The position numbers were made by a program, and so were the translations under genes. DNA of 64,000 nt from Ethanoligenens harbinense YUAN-3 (lineage in GTDB: Bacteria > Bacillota > Clostridia > Oscillospirales > Ethanoligenentaceae), in NCBI RefSeq assembly GCF_000178115.2, contig NC_014828.1:2307501-2371500 (forward strand). Direction: 5' to 3'. Of this stretch, positions 52,108 to 59,797 are shown piece by piece; the first letter of the stretch is position 1, and each line of letters begins with the position of its first letter. The notes beneath the pieces were generated by a model. The model searched no databases. It had not been told where the DNA came from and worked only from the letters and a program-made list of their open reading frames with translations.

Positions 52108-53028
52108 ATGCAATATGAAATCATCCGATTGCGTGAAGTCTTCCCTGTGTTGGCGGCGGAACCGCTGGATGATTTGCGCATACAGCGGGAGGCATACAGC
52201 CTGCAGGCCGGCCTGACCGGCAGCCGGGCCGCCTACCGCGAGCCGACGCTCACCGCCTACTGCCCGGACAATGCCGAGGAACTCGGCCCGAACCACACGC
52301 GGCCTTCCGTACTGATCTGCCCGGGCGGCAGCTATCAGTTCGTTTCGTTTCGGGAAGCGGAACCGGTTGCTCTGGCATTCATGGCACACGGATACAACGC
52401 TTTTGTACTGAATTATTCCGTGGCGCCGATACGCTGGCCGACTGCCCTGCTGGAACTGGCGGCGGGCGTGGCTCTGCTTCGTAAGCGCGCCGCGCAGTTT
52501 CATGTGGACAAGGGTGCACTGAGCGTGGCAGGGTTTTCCGCCGGGGGACATCTGGCCGCCTGTCTGGGCACATTTTGGCGACAGCACTGGCTGTCTGCGC
52601 AGCTTGGCCTGCATCCGGACGACATCCGCCCAAACGCGCTCATTCTATCCTATCCGGTCATTTCCTTCACACAGTTCGCACACGCGAAATCCTGTGCAAG
52701 CCTTTTGAGCGATGATGCGGAAGACGCGCAAAAAAAACGTCTTTCTCTGGAAAACCAGGTGACACCGGACACACCGCCCACTTTCCTGTGGCACACTGCC
52801 GCCGACCAATCGGTCCCGGTCGAAAATTCCCTGTTGTTTGCAGGTGCTCTGCGAAAACACCATGTGCCGCTTGAACTGCACATCTATCCCGAAGGTGGAC
52901 ATGGCCTGTCACTGGCTACCACGGAAACCGCGCGGGGAGATCCAACACGCATCGATCCGCATTGTGCCACTTGGTTTGCCCTTTGCGACCAATGGCTGCA
53001 CCTGATGTTCCTTTCACATTTTTTATAA
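52108..53028 (+). CDS. Alpha/beta-hydrolase, BD-FAE/esterase-like
   Basis: 306 residues. CPGGSYQFVSFREAEPVALA holds the HGG-like oxyanion loop and LSVAGFSAGGHLAACLGTFW is the G-x-S-x-G nucleophile elbow. A catalytic Asp (TAADQSVPVENSLLF) and His (YPEGGHGL) complete a triad. It resembles esterase/acetyl-xylan-esterase-like enzymes, with unknown substrate. CAGGAGGGAACCGC precedes the ATG. Its end contains the ssrA -10 box; the ssrA transcript begins 8 bases after its stop. Confidence 0.86.
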   Translation: MQYEIIRLREVFPVLAAEPLDDLRIQREAYSLQAGLTGSRAAYREPTLTAYCPDNAEELGPNHTRPSVLICPGGSYQFVSFREAEPVALAFMAHGYNAFVLNYSVAPIRWPTALLELAAGVALLRKRAAQFHVDKGALSVAGFSAGGHLAACLGTFWRQHWLSAQLGLHPDDIRPNALILSYPVISFTQFAHAKSCASLLSDDAEDAQKKRLSLENQVTPDTPPTFLWHTAADQSVPVENSLLFAGALRKHHVPLELHIYPEGGHGLSLATTETARGDPTRIDPHCATWFALCDQWLHLMFLSHFL

Positions 53029-53029
53029 T
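53024..53029 (+). promoter_or_regulatory. -10 box of ssrA
   Basis: TATAAT at 53024-53029, 6 bases before the first tmRNA base, overlapping the stop of the upstream esterase gene. No good -35 is seen. Confidence 0.7.
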
Positions 53030-53035
53030 CAACAT

Positions 53036-53415
53036 GGGGGCGTAAAGGTTTCGACGGGGGTACGGAAACAAAGTAAGCGAGCAGCGGTGCGGTACCGCTA
53101 TAAACCTCCGCATGCATTTTAAATGCGAAAGATAATGTTATCCGCGTCAACTTCGGTCGTTCCGAGGAGGCGCTTGCTGCTTAATTAAAGCAGCACGTTC
53201 AGCCTGAGAGTACCGCGGCCTAGGATCTGAACGTCATTTAGCGGTGAACGCATCCGTCAGTTGCCCTTGCAGCGGATGTGTATTTAAGGGCTGCCAATGC
53301 GCATAGCCTGCCGTTTGGGGATGCACTGCGGGACTATTTAAATAAGCGGCTGCGCTCGGAGAAAACTTTGTGAATGTGCTTTCGGACAGGGGTTCAACTC
53401 CCCTCGCCTCCACCA
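53036..53415 (+). ncRNA. ssrA: Transfer-messenger RNA (tmRNA)
   Basis: The 5' end GGGGGCGTAAAGGTTTCGAC and the 3' end CGCCTCCACCA pair to form the acceptor stem (GGGGGCG with CGCCTCC, discriminator A, encoded CCA at 53413-53415); the T-arm GGGGTTCAACTCCCC is intact. The mRNA-like part starts near GCG at 53125 and encodes a 19-residue tag, AKDNVIRVNFGRSEEALAA, then TAA at 53182-53184; the end ALAA is the protease signal. The 3' end abuts a serine recombinase gene on the opposite strand, a common island insertion site. Confidence 0.97.
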
Positions 53416-54879
53416 ACTTTAACACTGTCCACTGTTAGGACTGTGTCAAAATGATCGTCGTACACTTCGACCCGCTTTACAAAAGCATCGACAAGGTCCT
53501 GTAAGGACGCTGTATCTGCATGTTCAAGGCTTTTCTGCCTGGCATGCAGATATTTTTTTATCTCCTCTTTGCCGCCGTCCCCCGCATCCAACTGCTCGTA
53601 AACCACGATCTGCTTGTCCAGTGCGTCCGCTTCGTCCTGCATTGGGTTGACTTTGGCCTTGAGGGTATCTTTGTCTATGCCGTCCTCAAGGTACAAATCC
53701 AGCAGCTTGCTGATTTTCGCCTTGAGTTCTGCCGACCGCTTTTTCAGTTCCGGAAGTGCGACACCTCGCTGCCGTTCCTGCTTTTGCTTTTCGGTCACAA
53801 CGATATTAGCTATATTCTCGATCTGATCGTCTGTAAGCAGCTTGTCCCGTATCTGATCGAGCACATACTGCTCAATGGCGGTCTGGCGGATTGCTTTGCC
53901 GGTGCACTTCTTTTGCCGGGCGTTCGTGCACTGGTACTGGTAGTACCGCTTGCCGCCCCGGCCGCCGACATACCCGGCCCCGACATATGGCGCGCCGCAC
54001 TCCCCGCAAAAAATCTTGCCGCTCAAAATATACACGCGGTCATTTGATTGCCTTGGCATACGCTTTCTCCCTTCCAGTATGGCTTGCACTCTGAACCAGG
54101 TGTCCTTGTCGATGACAGCCGGCAGCGCACCGTCTATGCGCGTGATCTGGTCATCTGGTTTATACTGCCGGTTCGATCCTTTTTTCAGCCGCTTGTTGAA
54201 GACGTATCGGCCTATGTATTTTTCATTTCGTAATATTTCCGCGATGGAGTTTTTGCCGAAGGTCTGCCCCCGTTTCGTCTTTCTCCCCTCGGCGTTGAGC
54301 TGGTCAATGATGAGGCCATACCCATAGCCCCGCGCGTATAGGGCAAATATGCGCTGCACAGTGACCGCCTCTGCCTCGTTTACGGCGTACCCCTTACCGG
54401 TGTCACATCATACCCTAAAGGTGCTATGCCGCCGTTATGCTTGGCCTTGAGGGCGTTCTCGTTCATGCCCTTGCGCACCTCGCGGGCAAGATTGCGGCTG
54501 TAATACTCTGCCATGCCCTCGAGCACGGATTCCATGATTACCGATTCCGGGCTGTCGTCCAAGTATTCCAGCACGGACACCAGGCGCACACCCGCTTTTC
54601 CAACGCCTGCTTATAAAAGGCACTATCGTACCGGTCACGGCTGAAGCGATCCAGCTTGTGGGCGATCACGGCCTTGAACTCCCCCGCCGCCGCGTCCGCG
54701 ATCATCCGCTGGAACGCCGGCCGGTTATCCGTGGTAGCCGAGCGCGCCTCATCCGTGTAGACTTCTAAAAGGGTGTAGCCCTCACGCTGGGCAAATTCCC
54801 GGATGGCCCGCACCTGGGCGTCAATGGATTCCTCCCGCTGGTTGTCGCTTGAATATTTTGCATAGGCAACCGCGTTCAT
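53394..54879 (-). pseudogene. Large serine recombinase, interrupted by two frameshifts
   Basis: Three consecutive frames make one protein. 54879-54540: resolvase domain (MNAVAYAKYSSDNQREESID, catalytic-Ser-containing YSSDNQ, then [17 protein letters not shown]). Then [20 protein letters not shown] and [20 protein letters not shown] in another frame to about 54380, and from about 54400 a third frame to 53394 with the recombinase zinc ribbon (FCGECGAPYVGAG ... CTNARQKKCTG) and a coiled coil. Frame changes are near 54595 (a short A run) and 54400; each looks like a loss of one base. Its last codons overlap the tmRNA 3' end. Probably an inactive integrase of the accessory segment. Confidence 0.85.
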
Positions 54880-54945
54880 TGTCTCACCTTCTCACAAATA
54901 CGCCCCGGCCAAAAACGGTCGGGGCGATTTTTATATCCCTTTTGA

Positions 54946-55776
54946 TTATTTGCTTGGAGAAATAGAAATAGTAACACCCGTGATCTGGAGAGTATTTCCG
55001 GCTTTAAATGTCACATTTTTATAGGTTTTTGTGCTCATCCCGTCACTGTCATCTGTACTCATGATGGCATTGAGCGGAAGAGTGCCGTTTTGCGATATGA
55101 CGTTTCCTTGACCAGAAACAGCGGTGAGATCATAGGTGCCCGCCGGAAAATCAGTGCCGGCCGTATAGTTGCCAGCCGCTAGTTGCTTAGTCACAAGACC
55201 GGATTGGTTGCGGGGCTTGAGGGTCGCTCCGGAAGCATTTGAGGATGCGATCTGAAGCTGAACGCCAGAGACGGACAGGACAGTACCATTTTGCAGTTTG
55301 GCGTTGTTAAAGGTCTTGTCCCCCTGGTCGCCCATGATCTCGTTGATCTCACCGTCCGTGGTGATGACATTGCCGGAGCCACTAGCCGCCGTGAAATTAT
55401 AGGTTCCGGCAGGGAAATCCACACCGACCGTATAATATCCGTCAGAAAGTGTCTGGTTTACGCTGATAGTGGAAGGAGTTGCTGGCGCGGACGACGGTGC
55501 CGGTTTAACCGATCCAGTCGAGGATTTTGAAACCGAAGCCACAGAAGATGCTGAAGAAGAACTGGAACTCAGCGAGACGGCGGCGGGTTTGGCGGTTGCC
55601 ACGCTGATGATTGCCGCGATGATCCAGCAAACTATCGCGATCAGCAAATAAAGTAAAGAACTTTTGCGTGTCTTTTTCTTTGAAATGAAAATTGTCTTTG
55701 GAACGATCAGCCCTAAAATAAACAAAGCGAACGCGATCCATCCGAGTACAGTGAAAAACATTTTTACCCTCTCCAA
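54946..55776 (-). CDS. Membrane-anchored protein with two repeat domains (276 aa)
   Basis: Two N-terminal hydrophobic segments (about residues 8-27 and 41-62) precede a Ser-rich linker (about 66-105). The rest contains two copies of one unit: SDGYYTVGVDFPAGTYNFTA (about 112-131) and AAGNYTAGTDFPAGTYDLTA (about 197-216), each followed by a GNVI segment and a conserved VLSVSGVQL/TLQITGVTI-like end. I recognise no name for the repeat; it looks like a small beta-rich surface module. It lies in the AT-richer segment after ssrA. GGAGAGGG precedes the ATG. Confidence 0.75.
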   Translation of the reverse strand: MERVKMFFTVLGWIAFALFILGLIVPKTIFISKKKTRKSSLLYLLIAIVCWIIAAIISVATAKPAAVSLSSSSSSASSVASVSKSSTGSVKPAPSSAPATPSTISVNQTLSDGYYTVGVDFPAGTYNFTAASGSGNVITTDGEINEIMGDQGDKTFNNAKLQNGTVLSVSGVQLQIASSNASGATLKPRNQSGLVTKQLAAGNYTAGTDFPAGTYDLTAVSGQGNVISQNGTLPLNAIMSTDDSDGMSTKTYKNVTFKAGNTLQITGVTISISPSK

Positions 55777-55822
55777 GTTGTCAATTTTTTCTTTATGTCA
55801 ACCCGCACAGGCGGTTTATTTT

Positions 55823-56182
55823 CTAGGTTCCAGCTTCCATATCGGTAGAACTAATACGTTTTTTATAAGTGTTTTTAGCCATGCTCATGGTCTGACGTAT
55901 GTATTCTTTACCTTGCGCGCTAAGTTCTCGGTAGCCATCTATCAGTTGTTGCTCGTCTCGGGATAAACTTTCTTGATTTTGCGCTGACTCGTCATCTAAA
56001 TCGTCTAATCTACAATTCAAGGCCTTGGCAAGCATTTTCACTGTTTCAAGATTCGGGTTGGCGGTGATTCCCGCGCATATCTTCTTAACTGTACTCAACG
56101 GGACACCGGAACGATCTGATAACTGCTCGATCGTAACACCCTTCTGTTTTCTTAAGTAGCTAAGCCGCTCATCCAATCCCAT
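55823..56182 (-). CDS. XRE/Cro-CI-type HTH regulator
   Basis: 119 residues from ATG 56182 (MGLDERLSYLRKQKGVTIEQ) with AAGGATG upstream. HTH at residues about 6-60 (LSDRSGVPLSTVKKICAGIT), then a helical C-terminus with DEQQLIDGYRELSAQGKEYI, the usual extension of phage-like CI/Cro repressors. It is divergent from a second HTH gene 162 bases away, an arrangement typical of an immunity switch of integrated elements. Confidence 0.85.
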   Translation of the reverse strand: MGLDERLSYLRKQKGVTIEQLSDRSGVPLSTVKKICAGITANPNLETVKMLAKALNCRLDDLDDESAQNQESLSRDEQQLIDGYRELSAQGKEYIRQTMSMAKNTYKKRISSTDMEAGT

Positions 56183-56344
56183 ATAACCACATCCTTGACA
56201 CAATTATACACAAGGTTGCGTTTTCGGTCAAGAATTTTAGTTCCGTTATTTGAACCATTTTTCTGTTTTCCTTGTTTGAAAGTTCCTTTTGAGGTACTGT
56301 GCTATGGTAAAGATTCCATTTTTGGTACTTCTGGAGGTGATTAC

Positions 56345-56725
56345 GTGTCTTACCCAAATTTAAGGGCCGCTGTCGCAGTAAAAGGCCTTAAATACAAACG
56401 CATTGCCGATGAGTTGAGCATATCTGCAAAGGCCCTTTCAAACAAAGTCAGCGGAAAAACGCCGTTTACTTGGAACGAAGTTTGCAAAATTCAGAAAAAC
56501 TTCTTTCAAAAACTTATATTACACGCAGACGCCGTTGAATTAGCTATAGACCAGGGCACGCCAAACCAAGCACTCAATATATCGCTTACGGTTCCCACCA
56601 CCGCCCATTTTCCAATAAGCCCTAAAGATTTTAATCGATACAGACGTATGCCCACACAGCCACTTACCATTACAATATTTATAGTATCAATTGCCATACG
56701 TGCCACTCTAATTTGTCCCCTATAA
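56345..56725 (+). CDS. HTH regulator, C-terminus probably replaced (126 aa)
   Basis: GTG start at 56345 with GGAGGTGATT in front. Residues 1-57 are a small HTH protein (MSYPNLRAAVAVKGLKYKRI, then SISAKALSNKVSGKTPFTWN and EVCKIQKNFF) of the type that normally ends 8-12 residues later. After FFQK the reading frame continues through sequence that, on the other strand, encodes the RHS fragment, so the last 70 or so residues are likely not original. Probably a truncated gene fused by recombination. It diverges from the XRE gene and may once have formed its partner. Confidence 0.55.
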   Translation: MSYPNLRAAVAVKGLKYKRIADELSISAKALSNKVSGKTPFTWNEVCKIQKNFFQKLILHADAVELAIDQGTPNQALNISLTVPTTAHFPISPKDFNRYRRMPTQPLTITIFIVSIAIRATLICPL

Positions 56726-57015
56726 TGCCTATTGTCATTGTACAATGCATATACCGCCCATCCTATCGTCCATCCTCCAAGAGCCAAATTAGCTATAATA
56801 ATTGGCACCTTGGCGGGCGTGACAAAACTCACAAAACACAACACCACACTAAAAATATTAATAATTATGTCTATTGTCGAATGGCCATCCGGATCACTGT
56901 ATCTTACAGGATTTTAATTTGCATACGCATACAGATTCGCCGCCGCGCCTGTGTTACCTTTATGGTACTGCTCGCTATTCTTACTGACGAACCGCCCCAT
57001 TCCGGTTCTTATCAT
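56506..57015 (-). pseudogene. Decayed C-terminal fragment of an RHS-repeat (polymorphic toxin-type) protein
   Basis: Read from about 57015 on the minus strand: TGMGRFVSKNSEQYHKGNTG, AAANLYAYAN, then a TAA (56914-56916), then NPVRYSDPDGHSTID, the canonical end of the RHS core (GRF-type, LYAYxxNNPV, Y-D-P-x-G-H). The frame continues into a hydrophobic C-terminal domain with three possible membrane helices, ending NISF at 56506. The in-frame TAA replaces the residue between two Asn of the core motif. Everything N-terminal to the GRF motif is missing; the DedA gene starts there. Non-functional as a whole. Confidence 0.75.
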
Positions 57016-57037
57016 CCTCAATCACGAGTTAAAAAGA

Positions 57038-57700
57038 TTACACGTTCTCTTTCCTGTGTTTTCGTGTCTCCATCTTGCTTTTAAGAAATGCAAGGATTGC
57101 TGGCAACACAGAGATTACGATAATCGCCACAACCACCAGGCTAAAATGATTTTTCACATACGGGATATTGCCAAAGAAATACCCAATGGCAAACATAACC
57201 GATACCCATGATATTCCTCCAAGAACATTATACCCTAAAAACCATCGATATGGCATTTCACTTGCCCCGGCAACAAATGGGGCAAAGGTTCGGATAATCG
57301 GTACAAAACGTGCAATGGTAATTGTTTTGCCGCCGTGTTTCTCAAAGAAGCGCTGCGTACGGTCTAAATATTCCATTCTTACAAACACAAGATGTGTACG
57401 CCTTTTTATTTTTTCTCGCAACAAATGGCCAATATGATAATTGAGTGTATCGCCGGAGATTGCGGCAGCATAGAGCAAGAGCAATACAAATGGAGAAAAA
57501 ATTGGCGCACCGGCGGCTGCTAAAGCCGCCGTTACAAAGATTAAGGAATCCCCTGGCAGAAACGGGCAAATAACCAGACCGGTTTCAATAAAAATGACCA
57601 CAAACAAAAAAACATATGCAACGGTGGTGTGCTGGTTGATGAGCACACTTAAATATTTGTCCATATGTAGGAAAAAATCCATCAACGAGCCAAGACTCAA
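57038..57700 (-). CDS. DedA-family membrane protein
   Basis: About 220 residues from a TTG at 57700 (LSLGSLMDFFLHMDKYLSVL) with AAGGGTGAG upstream. Family motifs: FIETGLVICPFLPGDSLIFV, GDTLNYHIGHLLREK, FFEKHGGKTITIARFVPIIR and TFAPFVAGASEMPYRWFLGY. DedA/VTT proteins are lipid-scramblase-like membrane proteins needed for envelope and proton-force homeostasis; the substrate is uncertain. It is much more AT-rich than genes at 1-53 kb, in line with a foreign origin, and its 3' end abuts the RHS fragment. Confidence 0.92.
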   Translation of the reverse strand: MSLGSLMDFFLHMDKYLSVLINQHTTVAYVFLFVVIFIETGLVICPFLPGDSLIFVTAALAAAGAPIFSPFVLLLLYAAAISGDTLNYHIGHLLREKIKRRTHLVFVRMEYLDRTQRFFEKHGGKTITIARFVPIIRTFAPFVAGASEMPYRWFLGYNVLGGISWVSVMFAIGYFFGNIPYVKNHFSLVVVAIIVISVLPAILAFLKSKMETRKHRKENV

Positions 57701-58158
57701 AACAAACTCACCCTTCTCATTAATAATTACAACTACTATTAAAATATAGCGTCGCTGTATTAAAATACGGTGAGATGGGTAGGCCCAATACGGGCTGTCA
57801 TGTAATAATAAGAATTTCATTTTTGTCGATAACGATATGGCCAGTATAAACTTACTGTTTCTCAGACTAATTAATTCTCATTCTGCGGAATCATTCAACT
57901 GGTTTATGGGAAGCGGTAAATAATGGTAAACACGAAAATTCGGCATTGTCTGCGCAACGGTGCACAGAAAGACCCCATATCTGTCAGCGCCAGTGACAAA
58001 ACGCACGAAAGGGGGCACAGACAAAAACCTGCAAATTCAAATCGGCGTTGACATCTTCTTATGCGGTTGTTCCGTGCACCTCAGCTTGTACCTTTCCGCA
58101 CAATCTGCTATGATAAGTTCAAATCTTGGACGAACTCGTTTGAAGTGAGGCAGCACAC
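57701..58158. promoter_or_regulatory. Divergent DedA/GntR intergenic region with sigma-A promoter
   Basis: 458 bases without a gene. A clear plus-strand promoter for the GntR gene is TTGTAC (58086-58091), 17-base spacer, TATGAT (58109-58114). An inverted repeat AGTTC (58116-58120), 11 bases, GAACT (58132-58136) follows it and could be the regulator's own operator. The rest, AT-rich near DedA, shows nothing recognisable. Confidence 0.6.
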
Positions 58159-58878
58159 ATGGGCAAACCGGCCGCGTATATGCGTTTATACGAACAACTC
58201 AAGCAGGACATCCGAACGGGAAAATACCCGGTAGGAGATGTGCTGCCGACCGAAACGGAACTGGAACAGATGTTCGGCGTAAGCCGCACGACCGTGCGGC
58301 GGGCGATGAAAGCCCTGTCCAACGACGGGCTTGCCGATATCAAGCAGGGGCGCGGCACGATGGTGCGCAATTTCCGAACGACCCAGGACTTGAGCAAAGT
58401 GACCTCCGTGACCGAGTCTCTGCGAAAAAAAGGGTATACGGTTCGTACAAAGAGTATCTATATAGATGTCATCGCGGCCAATGAGAAACTTTCCGGCGAA
58501 CTGCAACTGCCCTTTGGCGACCGGCTTGCCCGTGTGCAGCGCGTACAATTGGCGGATGAAAAGCCCGTGGCGCTCATGACGAATTATATCCCCTATGCGC
58601 TGGTGCCTCAGATGGAACAGACGAGCGAATCCTTTTCCGCCCTGTATCAGTTTCTGGAACGCCGCTACGGCATCACGATCGACGCCGCGAAGGACAGCAT
58701 ATGGGCCAAGGCATCCGATTTTGCCGAATCGGAAATGCTGGATGTCCCCGTTGGCACGGCGCTGTTGTGCATACGGCGTTTGTGCTTTCATGAAAAACAG
58801 CCTGTCTGCCTGGATATGGTAAAAATTCTGGGCGATCAGTATGAGCTCGAAAATTTTATGAGCGGACGGTTGAAGTAG
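58159..58878 (+). CDS. GntR-family (HutC/UTRA) transcriptional regulator
   Basis: 239 residues. Winged helix at residues 1-70 (LPTETELEQMFGVSRTTVRR) and a UTRA effector domain (LARVQRVQLADEKPVALMTN, IPYALVPQM). UTRA domains bind sugar phosphates or other small metabolites. An inverted repeat (58116-58136) lies just downstream of its -10 box and is a candidate autoregulatory operator. It precedes deoC by 33 bases, so it is probably the local regulator of deoC and maybe of the alcohol dehydrogenase. Confidence 0.9.
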   Translation: MGKPAAYMRLYEQLKQDIRTGKYPVGDVLPTETELEQMFGVSRTTVRRAMKALSNDGLADIKQGRGTMVRNFRTTQDLSKVTSVTESLRKKGYTVRTKSIYIDVIAANEKLSGELQLPFGDRLARVQRVQLADEKPVALMTNYIPYALVPQMEQTSESFSALYQFLERRYGITIDAAKDSIWAKASDFAESEMLDVPVGTALLCIRRLCFHEKQPVCLDMVKILGDQYELENFMSGRLK

Positions 58879-58911
58879 CCGTGCTTTTTCACGGAAAGGA
58901 TCTGGTTCGTT

Positions 58912-59586
58912 GTGGAGTTGTATGACGCGATCGCGCGCCGCATGGATATCAGTTGTGTCAAGTCCAGCCATACGCAGCGTGACATCGACGCGCTGGTTGC
59001 CGCAACACGCAGATATCCGTTTGCCGCAGCCTTCGCGCTTCCATGCCATACGCCGTATCTTGTAAAGCGCCTGAAAAATTCCGCCACCAAAGTGGGAGGA
59101 ACCGTTGGATTCCCCTCCGGCTGTACAACGACAGCCACAAAGGTCTTTGAAGCCGGCGCACTGCTCGACATGGGGTGCGACGAGCTTGATATGGTCCTCA
59201 ATATAGGAGAGCTGAGATCCGGCCACACACAGTTTGTGCAAAACGATATTGCCGCGGTTGTTCAACAGGCGCGGGAGAAACCGGTTAAAGCCATTCTGGA
59301 AGTCACCTTGCTGACGGACGAAGAGATCGTAAAGGGATGCGAGGCCGCGGTGCGGGCGGGCGTCGCCTATGTCAAAACAGGGACGGGTTGGATGCCGGAG
59401 CCCACGACGGTCGCGCACATTCAGCTCATGCGAAAAGCCGTCGGGGATCGCGTCCAAATCAAGGCGGCAGGCGGCATACGGGACCTGCATACGCTGTTGG
59501 AGATGAAGGCGGCAGGCTGTGACCGCTTTGGCATTGGCCTGGGGCATGCCGTCTCTATTTTGCGCGAGGCGGGCGCCCCGGACTAA
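58912..59586 (+). CDS. deoC: Deoxyribose-phosphate aldolase
   Basis: 224 residues, GTG start. It cleaves 2-deoxyribose-5-phosphate to acetaldehyde and glyceraldehyde-3-phosphate. The catalytic Lys of the Schiff base lies in AYVKTGTGWMPEPTTVAHIQ and the second Lys in VQIKAAGGIRDLHTLLEM; VGFPSGCTTTATKVFEAGAL is the conserved loop. It runs with a GntR regulator and is followed by a strong terminator (59619-59652). Other nucleoside-catabolism genes are not visible in the window. Confidence 0.95.
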   Translation: MELYDAIARRMDISCVKSSHTQRDIDALVAATRRYPFAAAFALPCHTPYLVKRLKNSATKVGGTVGFPSGCTTTATKVFEAGALLDMGCDELDMVLNIGELRSGHTQFVQNDIAAVVQQAREKPVKAILEVTLLTDEEIVKGCEAAVRAGVAYVKTGTGWMPEPTTVAHIQLMRKAVGDRVQIKAAGGIRDLHTLLEMKAAGCDRFGIGLGHAVSILREAGAPD

Positions 59587-59618
59587 ACAAAGACTGCCGG
59601 TGCGGTGCGGTCATATAG

Positions 59619-59652
59619 AAGGAAGGTGCATTTCTGTGCACCTTCCTTTTTT
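59619..59652 (+). terminator. Terminator of deoC
   Basis: A 12-base perfect stem (59619-59630 with 59637-59648), 6-base loop, followed by TTTT. Confidence 0.93.
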
Positions 59653-59720
59653 GTGCATGGCGGTCCGCATGCTTGTAATAAAGCAACAAAAACATCACAC
59701 AAAAAGATACCTTTTGCATA

Positions 59721-59749
59721 TTTACATTTAAAAGATCATGTATTATACT
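59721..59749 (+). promoter_or_regulatory. Sigma-A promoter of the alcohol dehydrogenase gene
   Basis: TTTACA (59721-59726), 17-base spacer, TATACT (59744-59749), 48 bases before the TTG start. Confidence 0.83.
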
Positions 59750-59797
59750 GGACATTGTCGAGAAATTAACAATTAAATCTGACAAGGAGTGTTTTTT

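Noticed and set aside
56713-57084. 123-codon plus-strand frame between the HTH and DedA genes
   Set aside because: It is antisense to the RHS remnant, has no RBS and its composition is random.
53036-58160. Search for a second copy of the ssrA 3' end (right attachment site)
   Set aside because: No repeat of the T-arm/acceptor sequence was found by eye up to 58 kb; absence is not proof, since degenerate copies could be missed.
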